A DNA stretch of 64,000 bases. It comes from Channallabes apus (taxonomy: Eukaryota > Chordata > Actinopteri > Siluriformes > Clariidae). Of the stretch, positions 23,601 through 35,818 are shown in pieces. The number at the start of each line of letters is the position of its first letter. Within the stretch, counting starts at the first letter, position 1. The DNA lies in contig CM060115.1 of the NCBI GenBank assembly GCA_030522415.1, positions 11,534,491-11,598,490 on the forward strand, given 5' to 3'. The notes under the pieces are model-generated. The model saw only the letters and a program-made list of their open reading frames with translations, did no database searches and was not told the DNA's origin. Made by a program: the position numbers and the translations under genes.

Positions 23601-23960
23601 CATTTAAATTGTCTGGTTCAACCCTTTAGTTTTATGCTTCTGCAACTTGGCATTTTTGCCAAAGCTGATAAATGGAATTATACTTAGTCTTAGATCACTG
23701 AGACAGTTTTACACCTACTACGTGATGCACACTGCATCCAAAAGGGCTGTGTGAGCTCAGTCTCTGGGTGCTGTAATAAGCACGCTGCATGTTTATTGGT
23801 TCAATAACACTGATGAGAGTTACCCCTTTGGTATCAAAATCCCCCCAAAATTGGTACCAAATGACAAGGCATTGTTTGTTCGATACTTATGTATCGATAG
23901 TATGTAAGCAATTTCATCAGTTGGTATAAAAGCATCAAAGTTTGGACAGACGTACTTCTC
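23601..23960. other. Unassigned sequence
   Basis: GGTATCAAAAT and TTGGTACCAAAT words near 23830-23860 could be a decayed hAT end. Otherwise nothing is seen. Confidence 0.3.
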
Positions 23961-24278
23961 ACTCCCTTGCTCATTGTCTATGCCGCTTTATCCTGTATAC
24001 AGAGTGGCAGGGGGCCTGGAGCTTATCCCAGAAGACTTGTGGCACGAGGCACGGTACAGTTCACCCTGGACAGGCTGTCAATCCATCGCAGGGCACATAC
24101 ACTCCAGGCAATTTGGGAAACACCAATTAGCCTAATCTGCATGGTTTTGGACTGTGGGAGGAAACCAGAGTACTCAGAGGAAACCCACCAAACTCCATGC
24201 ACTCAGGGGCGGGAATCAAACCCAAACCCTGGAGGTACAAGGCGACAGAGCTAACCATAAGCCAGAATGCCACCCTAG
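23961..24278 (-). mobile_element. Decayed family A SINE (minus orientation)
   Basis: The whole body is present in reverse complement, from TATGCCGCTTTATCCTG through CCATCGCAGGGCACATACAC, GGACTGTGGGAGGAAACC and the head GGAGGTACAAGGCGACAG. About 30 bases around the GTTTGCATGTTCTCC block are deleted. Confidence 0.88.
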
Positions 24279-25240
24279 ACAGACCTCAATTTGCATATTA
24301 TATATAAAATTGTCACTTTAACTCTGCTCCAGGAAATAACAAAATAAAACACTCACGCTGATTACACCTCTTCTGTTGAAATTATGGATAATTTGTATAT
24401 TTTGCAATTTGGTGGCTTTGTTACAATTAATAAGCTAAATTTCAAAGCTAATTTCTGGGCCCAAAAAAAAAAGTTCTAATCCATTGTATGTCATTCTTTT
24501 CATGTCATTGGAGGTGGGAGTGAAAATGCATTTGGTTATGTATCGTGATTATTTAGTTTGACCCTTTTATTGTTTGCCACACTGACTCAAACTGATTAAA
24601 AAAATTAAATAAAAATAAATTATTAAATTCAATATAAAATACTTAAATAATAAAATACTTAAGTAATAATATTACATTATAATATAATATTATAAACTAA
24701 TTATAGTTTGCGTTTGAGGTGGTGATCTCTAAACTATTCACACATCGACAGGCGTCTTATTTTGAGCGAGCTATTTGCTGAGGGTGTTTAAAAGTGGAAG
24801 AAAATCTGAAAAAATACGAAACTTTAAAAAAGTGATAAAATCACGATACTTACTGTACTGTACATAAACGCAATACAAATGATCATCTTGATTGCTGTCC
24901 CTATATATCAACCTCTTTAAAAATTTGCAGACTGATGCTTTAAATTGCAACACTGACACACATGCTTCACCTCGTGTGTGTGTATGTGTGTGTATGTGTG
25001 TGTGCGCTTGTTATTCTGATGCTGTGCCATAAGTCCTATTGAATTTTCTCTCTGCTGCACTTGAAGGTCTACAGGTCATTAGAGATTCACCAGGGGTGCT
25101 CTGTACAGATTGAGTGTGAAATATGAAATTGTCCACCATTTGCAGATATGCACCAGACACTTCCTGGTAGAGTAATCCTGCTCCTCCGTTTGCCAGATGG
25201 GAGGCGGACGGAAATTGGGTAAAAGCTAAAGGGTTGGCAT

Positions 25241-25244
<4 letters not shown>
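24279..25244. other. Unassigned AT-rich sequence
   Basis: The block 24590-24720 is almost pure A/T. No gene is seen. Confidence 0.5.

Positions 25245-25276
<32 letters not shown>
25245..25276. repeat. (CT)n microsatellite
   Basis: About 16 units. The minus-strand 115-codon frame over it reads ERERERER and is not a gene. Confidence 0.96.
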
Positions 25277-25280
<4 letters not shown>

Positions 25281-26284
25281 CTTTTGACAGATCTATGTGC
25301 AGCTGGAAGCGAGCAGCGTATGAAGTGCTCACATCTCTTCCCGGCATCAGAGGGCAGAGTGAGCTAATTTTTCCCCTGCTAGCAGCTGCATAATGGGATC
25401 TGCAGCCTTCCTCGTTCACTGTTCCACCAGCCATTGCAGATTAGCGGTAATAAATCTTAGTTAAGAGATGCTGGTGAGTGCTTGACACCCGTCTTTGTTG
25501 ATGAGATCGAGCGGATGCACATCCGAATAAACGGCAGAGAATATCAAGTCTAATAGGGACCGCTAGTTACAAATACAGCATTGTGTTTGTCACGGTTGGG
25601 AATCAGTCGCGGTGATGCTACACGCTTGCTTGTCCCTTATTTCTAATGGTCTGTCTTTCTCTTTTCTTTTTTTTTCCTTCTGTTTCTCACATGCATGAAG
25701 GCTTTCTAATCACTTATTCTCTCTCTCCAGTTTCTCTCCTGCTGTCCCTGGGAGACCCTCTCTCTCTCTCCCTATCTGACGACACATTCACGCTGACGAG
25801 ATCGCATTGTGCGATGTCATTATCAACACGCAAATGATAGCTGCCCTTATAGCATGATGATAATTGGTAACTGCTTGCCATGAGATTAACATGAAGGTCT
25901 GTCCAACACAGCATCCTTGCATGCATTAGTGCTAATGGTGGCCTAAATCGTGCTAACGATCAACTGATGATAAATTGCACAGCCTTAATAGAGAGTTACT
26001 GCTAACGATGGTTTGTAAGATCAGTAAACAAGTCCTCGTTTTCCACATACAGTACACAAACTCAGATATGGACCCCATTTAAAACATGCCAATAGGACTA
26101 AGCCTGGTGTGTCAGTTTAGTAGATGCGGTTGTATTATTTCACTAGTTTTGACGCGTGGCTCTGGTTTAAAGTTTCACTCACACGACAGAAGTCCCATCT
26201 CTTTGTCTCTTGTAGTTTATTTTGTCAGCATCAAAGAATCAACACTTCATACAGTCGTCTTGAGTAAATCCACTGTGATTACAG
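25277..26284. other. Unassigned, locally complex sequence
   Basis: The part 25290-25460 has TAAT, CAGCTG and GCTAATTT words and no repeat signature, so it could be a conserved regulatory element. This is unproven. Confidence 0.3.
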
Positions 26285-26475
26285 ACACCAGTTGCTGCAT
26301 CTTGCAAATCTCTGACTTTTACAACAACCTGTTTGCTGTATCTTGTAAAGTACAGTCTTCGCTTACGAATATAACAACACTCTTGCTGTATATATCCACT
26401 TACGGGAGCTTACGGTTACAACAACCTCGTTGCTGTATCTTACATTCTTAGCTTACCGGGAGCTCACGTTAGCTG
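26285..26475. repeat. Degenerate tandem repeat, about 40-50 bp unit
   Basis: TTGCTG(C/T)AT words recur at about 26292, 26333, 26383 and 26430. Each is preceded by an ACAACA(A)C block or similar, and the later ones are followed by a CTTACGGGAG or CTTACCGGGAG block. Confidence 0.6.
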
Positions 26476-26846
26476 ACGGTCAAAAGCTTGTGTTTCTGTA
26501 GCCTTCCACATCTAAACTGAACTCTATCATATGACAGTCACACAAATGCATGTAATAGTAGAATGACATCACAAACCAACTTACGATTGTCAAAATGGAT
26601 GCATAACTTAGAAATATAAAGCTTATGGCTTATGTAACAAACTTAATGCTTAATGCTTTACTAATGAATAGAACAAGGTAGAATAAATGAAATAACAACA
26701 AATAAAATAAACACAACAACAAATTCATAACAAGTACGATATGGCTCTTACAAGAACCATCAACTAAAATGTCAACAAAATCTATGTTATTTGACTCGAG
26801 ATAAAAATTGACAAAAGCAAATTTGCATAGCCGATAAATTATTATA

Positions 26847-27791
26847 CGAGGGGGAGTCAAAAAATATACACACTCTGGCTGCAGAATTTATTTTAATGGA
26901 CTTTTATTGAAGACAAATACGTAATTTTTTTGACATGATCTTTTTTTGTTCCCCATCTGCGTTCGTATTCTCTTATTACAAAATGTTTTAGGCTGAGCTG
27001 TGAGCCACGAATGCACCGCTGTTTTCGCTTCTTTATCAGAAATTAATCTTCATCCACATACTGTAGGGCTGCTTTCAGGCAAACAAACAATCAGAAAAAC
27101 AATGTCTGATAAAGTGAGATCAGGACTACAAAACAGACGACTAGACGATTACGGTACGATGCCCTTAGACACAGATAGCAGTGGCTATTAAACTCTGTTC
27201 AATCTGACGTTTAGTCTTCAGCTCTTCAATAAGCGTCTCACTGTAATGACCACTGTTGATTATCGGACCTTTCCCATGATGATGATGTTCCAATACTTCT
27301 GGTCCTCGAGAATCCAAGAAAACTGTAAGCGTTGGTGAATTTTACAGCTGATGGTCGACTTTTGGACTTTTCCTCGGTCAGCGATTGAGGATGTCTCCGT
27401 TCCAGACTCTGCCGTTTACTCTCAGACACGTAGTGATGAATCCGTGTCGCATCACCAGTAACGATTCTCTTTCTCAAGACACTTTCACGCTCCACAATAT
27501 TTTTGTTTTGCAGATATCCAAAGCGTCTGTTTATGCTCTTCCATGTTTTTTTTTTTTTTTTTTTTTTCTGAACCAGGTACACAGGTAGACTACAAAAACA
27601 ATCTGAATCACTGCACGCTGCTCTCCTTTTGTGCAAATCGCAAGCAGGGCATCCATTTTTGTTGCAAATGAACTGATATAAGACATTCACATCTGCACAG
27701 CAGTGACTGTAGAGAGAGTAGCCTTAAACACAAAGCACTGATAAGAAGCTTGAATATTTCTGGAGTGCGGATAATTTTCGACTCACCCCTG
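26847..27791 (-). mobile_element. Decayed mariner-like element, copy 1
   Basis: The right end in reverse complement reads CAGGGGTGAGTCGAAAATTA and the left end CGAGGGGGAGTCAAAAAAT, both bordered by TA. On the minus strand a frame (27690-27238) includes VTGDATRIHHYVSESKRQ, the first catalytic region of mariner transposases (usually TGDETWxHHY) with E changed to A. The C-terminal third of the gene is deleted. A poly-T run at 27548-27569 marks another decay point. It is the same family as 51088-52371, in opposite orientation. Confidence 0.88.
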
Positions 27792-28389
27792 TATGGGTTT
27801 CAAAGGGTTTGCAAAACTGTTAAGTATCTACTGTATATAATCTATTACATAAAAGTTACATAACCTCTAAAGTCTCCCAGAACTATTTATTTATTTATAT
27901 TCTTTTAATGACTAAATAAATACCTGTCAGTGTATTGAGGTACTTTTATTTATCATTTGTCCCTGCAGGCCATGTACACTGCATAATCTTTAATTATATA
28001 TAATAAAAAGTATTTTACATTCATTTGTACTTCAAAGGGAAAAAAAAGGCAGCTTTGTGTATATTTAGCTTTAATATATTCACTGTCTGAATGTCTTCTA
28101 ATTGACTGTGATGGAAAGTATCGAACAAATACGCCAATGCAAATTTTCAGAATTAATGACTAGTCCCACAATCACATTAATCCTGATTCGTTGATATTTT
28201 ATGTGTGCTGATGGCTAATAAGTATAAAAAATACGATCTTGTTTCATAACTATGGAGATTTATTGATACATAATGATGCATGATGCCCAACATTTCCATT
28301 CTCTAAATTTCACAGTAGCCGTAAATATCTCTCTCTCTTTCTCGCATCTTTTCTTTCTGGCATTTCTTTTTTATCAGTATAAAGATTTT

Positions 28390-28390
<1 letters not shown>
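27792..28390. other. Unassigned AT-rich sequence
   Basis: No gene or repeat family is recognised. Confidence 0.5.

Positions 28391-28430
<40 letters not shown>
28391..28430. repeat. (TAT)n microsatellite
   Basis: About 13 units. The frames reading YYYYY across it are artefacts. Confidence 0.96.
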
Positions 28431-28432
<2 letters not shown>

Positions 28433-30119
28433 TTCATTTTTTTTTTGCTTATGCCAGGAAAATGTTCAGCCTTGTGGGCAAAACCTGTTGATCACAAACA
28501 ACTTTTATTTATTTATTTTATTTATTTTTTAAGCCAGAGGGATGTAACAGGGTCAGGTCAGGGTGATTAAATGGCCTAGAGAGTAGAAAAGATAGTTTGA
28601 AGTTTTAGTTCTCTTCCAGCTTTACAGCTTGTATTCTCACTCCGATGCAAGCTGTAGTTTGGGTTTCATGATTCTCTACAGTCATTGTACCCAGTTCCAT
28701 AGTGGCAAAACTGGCAAACTCGCGTACCATTTGGGAGTCCATGCATAATGCAATAGTCTATCCATGTTTTATATTTTAATCAATGAGTTCCTACTTGTTC
28801 TGTTAAGATTCAAGCTTGAATAATGAATCTTGGGTTTACATACTGTATTTATTTACCTGAACGTACAGTATCAGCTAAAGACCAAAACATGGTGTCGGTG
28901 CTAAAAAGTGTCTCACCTAGGTGAAAAAAGAAAATTTTCAGTTATGATCATATAACACAGTTATTCATAATACTTAATGCTTCTTATCTTCCAATCCATG
29001 ATTTGTTTATTTGAAATTATGCATATATAACACATTTATATTTTTATCAGATAAAAAGAAACACATTTGTTAAATACAATTTTATGCCCTTTCGTAGCGT
29101 CTGTAACTTTTTTTTATTTATTTATTTTTTTATAAGTTTAAATCTTTTATTTGTTATTCAGATAAAATTTGGCCAATTTAGACTCCACATGAAAAGACAA
29201 ACATGAAAAAGTGTATTATTTTAAAATGCTAAATTGTTAAGATATTCCAACATGAATTTGACATGGTTACGGACACTACAGATTTTATTTTTTTTATTTT
29301 TTTGGGGGGAGGGGGGGGAGTTCTATATTTTGCACAGAATACTTAAAATTTAAGCAACAATTTTTACGCTTCTAGAAGCTTACACCAATTTTAGTATCAA
29401 TGTTCATAAAGAAATATCAATAATTTGCATTTTAAATTATTATTGTTTGAAGTGAGACAGTATAACACTGAAAACTGCCTATTTTTGGGGAACTTTTTCT
29501 CCAAAATGGCGGATGTTAATAACTTTTAAGTACTGTTCTTAAAGTTTTTAGGGAAGCAAGATTTCCCGGTTGTATAAACTTCAGAAGTAGCTTCTTTGGC
29601 ACACACATTTTCTGTATTACATATAAATATGTATTTAAAAAAAAATAGGCATCACCAAAGGATCTCCCAATACAATGAAACAAACTTAGCAAATAAATTA
29701 CTTATACCACATACTGTAGGTTGCTGTGCTGCCTGCCAATGCATGAATAGTTTAGAGCATGCTACCTTTTGCATTATAGAACAAGGGCAGCCTCAAATGC
29801 AAACACATAATAAAATAATAATAATAAAATAAAAATCTGATTTTGTTGTCCAATATGTAAATTGCCAGACAAAAGAATTACGTTACATAACTGAATGGAC
29901 TTTCCCCAAAAAATCTATGTTGATTTGATGATATTTACTTAAGTAAGAAGTGTTAAATGTGTATAATTAATCAGTAAATGATGACTATGGCATTGCTACT
30001 CCTGCTACATTGTTGTGTAGTCCTAATATTAAAGTAATTTTTATTTCTAATATTTTTTCAAATATTTTTTTTTTTTATTGTTTTCCTGATGGAACTGTTT
30101 TTCTCAAGTGATGCCATAA
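28431..30119. other. Unassigned AT-rich sequence
   Basis: The part 29730-29815 (GAATAGTTTAGAGCATGCTA, TCAAATGCAAACACATA) resembles 45236-45318, so it is an unnamed dispersed repeat. No gene is seen. Confidence 0.4.
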
Positions 30120-30415
30120 GGGTAGAGCAGCGCAGTATGTTGTGTTGTTGCTCACCATGGTTCGTTTCTAAGCACTGTCAGTGTTGAGTTTCTGTGCAAG
30201 TTCTCCCCGTGTCCATATGGGTTCGTTTCCTCCGACTTTAGTGGACTGGCTACTCTATAGAAGGTTGACCCCATGAGCTATAAAAGTGTGTGCATATGCA
30301 CGTGCTTGTGTGCTTTCAATGGAATGTCATTCTTATTCAGCTTCTCCTGGGACAGTCTCCTGATCATGTCCAGGATTAAAGGGACTGATAAATATGAATA
30401 CATGAAGGAGTAAGG
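30120..30415 (+). mobile_element. Strongly decayed family A SINE
   Basis: The blocks GCAAGTTCTCCCCGTG, TTCGTTTCCTCCGACTT and CTCCTGGGACAGTCTCC keep the order of the family A body. Confidence 0.6.
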
Positions 30416-30497
30416 TGGAGCGATTAATGGCTGCTTAGCCTTTTACAGACAAGAATGTTAGAGTTTTAGTAATTTTCACAATTGAGCACACGTCCGA

Positions 30498-30676
30498 GCA
30501 GAGGTAGCTCAGTGGGTTAATGCTCTGGGTTACTGAACAGGAGGTTGGCGGTTCAAGCTCCATCAATCTGCCAATGCTGGGCTCTTGAGCAAGAGCTTTA
30601 CCCTTTATCTGCTCCAGGGTTGCTTTAACATGGCTGACCCTGAACTCTGACCCCAGCTTCCTAATGAGCTGTGATA
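30498..30676 (+). mobile_element. Family D SINE interrupted by a Tc1 element
   Basis: The head GGTAGCTCAGTGGGTTAATG holds an A box and GGCGGTTCAAGCTCC a B box. The tail reads CTGACCCCAGCTTCC and then stops at the TA where the Tc1 element (30677) begins. The family D tail GGGATATG has a TA at just this point. Confidence 0.78.
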
Positions 30677-31079
30677 CAGTAGCATGCCAACGTTTGGGCC
30701 CCCCTGGTTAAAAATTTGGATAATGTGAACAGTTAAGCAAGTGGAAGATGAAATGATCTCCAAAAGACATAAAGTTAAACATTAAACACTCTTTTGCAAT
30801 ATTTTAAGCAATATCAGTGTATCGTTTTTGTTTTCTACAATTTTAGAGTGGGAAAAAAAGCAGCACAAAGAATGAGAAGCCTCATGAGACTTGAGCTCTC
30901 ACATAACTCTGACCAATGTATCAGACCTTAAATAGTCTGTTAAGGTCATGGCTTGTTCACATTCATCTTTAGGAAAGGCCAGATGATGCAAATTTCAAAG
31001 CTTTCTAAACACCCAGACTCCTCTAACTTTGTCCCAGCAATCAGCAGCCATGGGTTCCTCTAAGCAGTTGCCGAGCACT

Positions 31080-32570
31080 CTGAAAATGAAAACCATTGAT
31101 GCCCACGAGAAGCAGGAGAAGATAGCAAAGTGTTTTCAGGTACTAATTTCCTCAGTTCAAAAATGTAATTAAGAAATAGCAGTTAATAGGAACAGTAGAG
31201 GTGAAGATAAGGTCTGGATCACCAAAAACAGAAAGAACTGCTCTTAGGGTTGCTAGAAAAGCAAGTTATGGCGCTTTTCCACTGCATAGTACGGCACGAC
31301 ACGGTTCAGTTCTACTCACTTTTGGGGGGTTTTCCACTGGGAACAGTACCTGGTACCTGGTCCTTTTTGTAGTACCACCTCAGCCGAGGTTCCAAGCGCG
31401 CCGAACCGTTACCAAAACGTGACGTGTAAACTCTGCTGGTTACTGATTGGCCGGAGAAAATCGTCATTACTGCGTCACTGAACTTGCGACACGAGACACA
31501 ACAGAACCGCTATATTTAGAAACAGCCAGAGAAGGATCGCACGCACCTTTTTGTATTAACCAAAAATTTTCTTTGGCTGCCATCAGCCTGTTTTTAAACA
31601 AACTCCTTCGTCTCGCTGTTAAAAACATCCACATGATGAGAATGAAGAACACCATGCCGTCGATATGCTCCATTGTTGTGTGTTTGTTTGTGGCGCGTTT
31701 ACGGTGATGTAGAGGCAGCGCAACTATAATGACACGTGAATAATCCCGCCCACTCTAAAGCGTTACTAAACTGCAGTGGAAGCGCAAACCGAGCCAAACC
31801 AAAGTGAGCTGTACTGAACCGTGCTGTGCCGTACTATGCAGTGGAAAAGCACCATTACATCGCTGGTTTGATTGCAAAAGATCTCCAATGAACATTTGGC
31901 GACACTGGAGTTGTACAGTACACAGTTTTAAAGTAACACCTGCACAAATACGACCTTCATGGAAGAGTCATCTGAAGAAAACCTCTTCTGTGTCATCACC
32001 ACAAAAATCAGAATCTGTATATTTGTCACAAGCCTGACGCATTTTGGAAAAAAGTCCTATGGACGAACGAGTTTAAAATCGAACACTCTGGCAGCAGTGA
32101 GCAAAGGTACTGTATGATTGGAGAACAAAGGGCACAGAATTTCATGAAAAGAACACCAGTCCAACTGTTAAGCATGTGGGATGAATCAATCATGGATTCA
32201 ATTAAAATCCAACAAATTCTGGAAGCAAACGTACAGTAATACCATCTGTAAAAAAGCTGAAGTTGAAAAGATGATGTCTTCTGCAAATGGATAATAATCC
32301 TACATCAAATGGATAATAAGGACTACCTCAAGAGACGCAGGCTGAAGGTTTTGCCCTCACAGACACCTGACCCAAACATGATTTGAAAAATTAAGGATAG
32401 ACCTTAAAAGAGCAGTCCGTGCAAGACGGCCCAGTAATCTCACAGAACTACAGGACTGCGGTAGGGAAGAATAGACGAAGAAAATTCCGCAAACAAGAAC
32501 TGAAAGACTCATGGCTGCCTTTAAAAAGTGTTTACAAGCTGTGGTGCATGCAGGGGGTGCTTTTCCTTTT
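31080..32570 (+). pseudogene. Broken Tc1-like transposase gene
   Basis: Recognisable pieces in order are the helix-turn-helix start (ATGAAAACCATTGATGCCCA, 31085), then, after the MITE, HLHKYDLHGRVI-type sequence near 31940, and WTNE where catalytic WTDE is expected (32052-32063, D to N). A QRY...WR motif follows with an extra CTGTA, then VIPSVKKLK with an extra CAGTA, then DNNP near 32290 and a frameshifted PDPNMI region near 32370. Several deletions remove the part between 32175 and 32200. It cannot make an active enzyme. Confidence 0.85.
31269..31854. mobile_element. PIF-Harbinger-type MITE
   Basis: The TIRs of about 40 bp start TGGCGCTTTTCCACTGCATA at the left and TGGTGCTTTTCCACTGCATA in reverse complement at the right. 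A 3-bp TTA duplication (31266-31268, 31855-31857) is the Harbinger hallmark. The 86-codon frame at 31447-31707 inside has no transposase motif. It is younger than the Tc1 copy it interrupts. Confidence 0.93.
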
Positions 32571-32756
32571 CTGTGATTTTTTTTTTATCAATGTAAAAGA
32601 TGAAAATAAAAGAAATGATTTTGTTTAAAATATAAAGGGTATGTCATCTGTAACTTGATGCCTTTTGGAGATTATTTCAACTTCCACTTACTTACAGTAA
32701 CTGTTCACATTAACAGAAATTTTGAGCAGGGGTGCCGAGACTTTTGCATGCTACTG

Positions 32757-33219
32757 TATGCACATCCCTTTTGAGGAGGGGATTAGTGTATGTTGTAATT
32801 GCAGGGTTGTGCTTACACTGACGAGCTCTCTCTGAAGTGGATCAGAAGGATCCACACAATTCCAAAGGTCACATTAATGCATTCTGGTTTCCCACTTGAA
32901 GGCACCCATTTGGCGCTTTTTAATGATACTTTTTATTTGTGTTTTAGATGCATTGCAGAGTAATATTTGAATGCATGCAATGGGATCATGCACAGAAAAA
33001 TCCCCAGAGTTTAAGTAACACGCAGAGTGTTGATTTAATACTGTATAGTGTACAGTTGGACCAAATGAATTCTGAAAGTCTTAAATCAGCACTGGGGTTT
33101 TACTGTGCTAAACCTTTAGCAATACACAAGGTATATGTTTTCCATGATGTTCTGAGTACAAGCACTTTCACACACAAAAAACGAGCAGTCTTCCTGTCCT
33201 ATAAAACTGGGGTTATATA
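32757..33219. other. Unassigned sequence with one weak ORF
   Basis: A 94-codon frame starts at 32948 right after a good acceptor-like tract (TTTTTATTTGTGTTTTAG), but it matches no family and holds TE-like words (GTGTTGATTTAATACTG). I leave it as unproven. Confidence 0.3.
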
Positions 33220-33715
33220 CAGCACTGTGTAAAAGGATTGAACGATCTCTCATTTCTTCATATTTTGCTTACAGAGAGACAGACCTTCTTGCATTTTTAA
33301 TGTTCTGTAGTCTTGTGGAACAGTTCTCCAGGCTTCCTGAAGGACTTTTTCAGCCTCTTATTTTGGCAAGGTTTTATCTCAGATTTTCACTCCAGTACCT
33401 GAGCAGTTTCAGAATAATGCCTTTTGTTTGAAGCCACACAGTGACCTATGAATCTTTCAAGGATGATAAAAAAAAAAAAAAGCATCTAACTTGGCATGAA
33501 CCAGTGAGAAACAGGTGCAGATGATGCTGAATGCGGAGATGTCGGAAAAAAGACAAGAGGGGAAGAGAGGTTGCTGCTGAGGTTGTTTATACTGTATAAA
33601 CAATCAAGTTTTAAATTGCATATTTAGGCACAAAAGTAAAACATTTGTTCACATTTCTTGAATTTACTGTATTATGGAGAAATTAGAGGTGGCTGTAGAC
33701 CTTTGCACAGTACTG
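33220..33715. mobile_element. Tc1-type MITE
   Basis: The ends are CAGCACTGTGTAAAAGGATT and ACCTTTGCACAGTACTG, bordered by TA (33218-33219, 33716-33717). It is 496 bp long and has no coding capacity. The TIR type (CAGTACTGTGCAAAAGTCTT) is a common fish Tc1/mariner MITE. Confidence 0.9.
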
Positions 33716-33830
33716 TATATTAGTGACGTGTTCCATCTCCTCTGCTGATTATTACACCACTTTCTGTGCCATTATAAAACTATGAAACAAGAAATTAAGT
33801 GTCATGATCAGTCAGTAATGGTACCAAAGC

Positions 33831-34349
33831 CAGAGGTGTCAAGTAACGAAGTACAAATACTTCGTTACCTTACTTAAGTCGAAATTTTGGGTATCTATAC
33901 TTTACTGGAGTAATTATTTTTCAGCCGACTTTTTACTTCTACTCCTTACATTTTTAAGCAATTATCTGTACTTTCTACTCCTTACTATTTAAAAATAGCC
34001 TCGTTACTCGTCCCCCCCCCCCCTTCGCATGATCAAAACGCGCACCCCACTGACACCACCCCCCCACCCCCCGTCGCATGATCAGAACGCACCCACCCGG
34101 CGCATGATCAGAACGCGCACCCCCCCCTACCCCCCCCCGTCACATGATCAAAACGCGTGACCTTAATGCTTTTTCCTCCCTTAAGTTACTTTTACTTTTA
34201 TGCTTTAAGTAGTTCTGAAACCAGTACTTTTACACTTTAACTTAAGTAAAAAGCTTGAGTTGATACTTCAAGTTCTTAAGAAGTTTTTTTAAACCCTGGT
34301 ATCTATACTTCTACTCAAGTAATGAATGTGAATACTTTTGACACCACTG
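33831..34349. mobile_element. Non-autonomous hAT element with internal minisatellite
   Basis: The left end CAGAGGTGTCAAGTAACGAA and the right end ATACTTTTGACACCACTG are flanked by a perfect 8-bp duplication ACCAAAGC (33823-33830, 34350-34357). Arms are rich in TACTT words. The C-rich centre is a separate tandem array. Confidence 0.95.
34011..34160. repeat. C-rich minisatellite inside the hAT element
   Basis: Four imperfect units of about 33-45 bp carry (G/A)CATGATCA(A/G)AACGC, separated by poly-C or CCCACC runs. Confidence 0.85.
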
Positions 34350-34357
34350 ACCAAAGC

Positions 34358-35815
34358 CAAGTTTACATGGTGTGTGCTGGGGTTGTTGGAAGTTTCAAAT
34401 AAGAAACTAATTAATACAGATTTTGACATTTATCTATATACAGTACTGTATACATATATATTAAGCAACAGCTCTGCACCAGCATTGTGTCATTTAGAAC
34501 TTCTCGTTTATATCTGACATTTTGCTTTGTACACTGAGTCACTTCTACTTAATGTGTGACAGTGTAGGTGTGTGCCCATTATAAATTGCTCGAGCATAGT
34601 GCAGGATGTTTTGGGTTCCAAGGCTATGTGATTCATCACATGAAACTTTTTTTTGTCAGTGACCTTATGCATCAGCTCGCAATTCCAAGCCATTCCAAGG
34701 GACCATTTCTGTGGTTGATTGCCAACCAGAATAGCATGTGGAACTATTTTCCCGTTTGACACAAGTGCTTATTACTCATGTCAGTCTGTGCTGAGCGTTT
34801 TGCACTACCCTAATAGTAAAATTTATCAGGTAAAGAATTCCTCATCGCCGACAAATCAAATGTCACAGCTCGTCCAAGTTTAATGACTTTTTCTGCTTCC
34901 AACTCTTCTGTTTTGTTCCTGAGGCATAACGATGGAGCCAAATGTATCATGGGGGAAAAAAAATATTCCCAAGGTAGTATTACACATTTTAAGTAATTTA
35001 GGGCAGGTCGAATTTGACCCTCGACCGCTTGTAGCACACAAAAGCAGCTGAATTACATCGACGCAATGGAAATACTTTGGTGGTGGCAGAATGCAATAGA
35101 GGTGCAATCTCAGCTTTGTGTGCTCGCTCAGCTCAAACGAGACTCCTGCTTTGACTGAAGATCAAGAGAATAAATTACCCTACTGTGAGGAAATAACAAG
35201 GTTCACCATATATTGATGCAGTTCTGCCTGACTTGCAAAATAGTTGAGGGGAACAGAATTGGTTCGTTGAGTTGCGACTTCATGAACTGTGACCGTGAAA
35301 CAGGTGATACAACCAATTCAAACTCAGTGGAGAGATTTGTTTTAATATTGCTGACTTTGGGGATTAATTTGTAGTTGCGGTGATGGATTCATTTCGTATT
35401 TTAGTCACTCTCTCATATCTGTGGGATCGAACAAAAGAAACAGCATAAAAAGTCCGTCCAGATATATGAAGAGAATTAAAAATATATTTTTTTTGGCCTC
35501 CTTTCCAAATATAAACAGCCTTTTCTGTCACTAAAAACAAGCCACTTCAAAAACATTCTCAAAATTAGAGAAATTCTAGTGTTTTTGTCTGCATGTTTTC
35601 GAAAATGCAGCACATTATCAACCTGAGTAAACCTGTTGCAGTTTTGCATGTATTATAAATGTATTATAAATGCGTTACTGCTCTTGAATCTATCATGCAA
35701 AATATTTTGTACAAGTTCTGGGAAAATATTTTGTACTCAAATAGAACCTTAAATGAGGGCTCTTCTAAAATAGTAATGAACCGATTAGTTGAATTAGCTA
35801 CAGATGTCGCCATTA
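34358..35815. other. Unassigned sequence
   Basis: No repeat family or gene is recognised. The frames at 34508-35107 lack motifs and splice support. Confidence 0.45.
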
Positions 35816-35818
35816 AAA

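Larger units (their letters stand above)
30677..32756 (+). mobile_element. Tc1-like element carrying a nested Harbinger MITE
   Basis: The left end is CAGTAGCATGCCAACGTTTG and the right end GACTTTTGCATGCTACTG, with TA on both sides (30675-30676, 32757-32758). Longer subterminal inverted arms (GATCTCCAAAAGACATAAAG against its decayed complement near 32645) support the family. Without the 586-bp MITE and its TTA duplication the element is about 1.49 kb, near the usual 1.6 kb. It inserted into a family D SINE. Confidence 0.93.

Noticed and set aside
25087..25434. 115-codon minus-strand ORF
   Set aside because: It spans the CT microsatellite (ERERER) and has no motif outside it.
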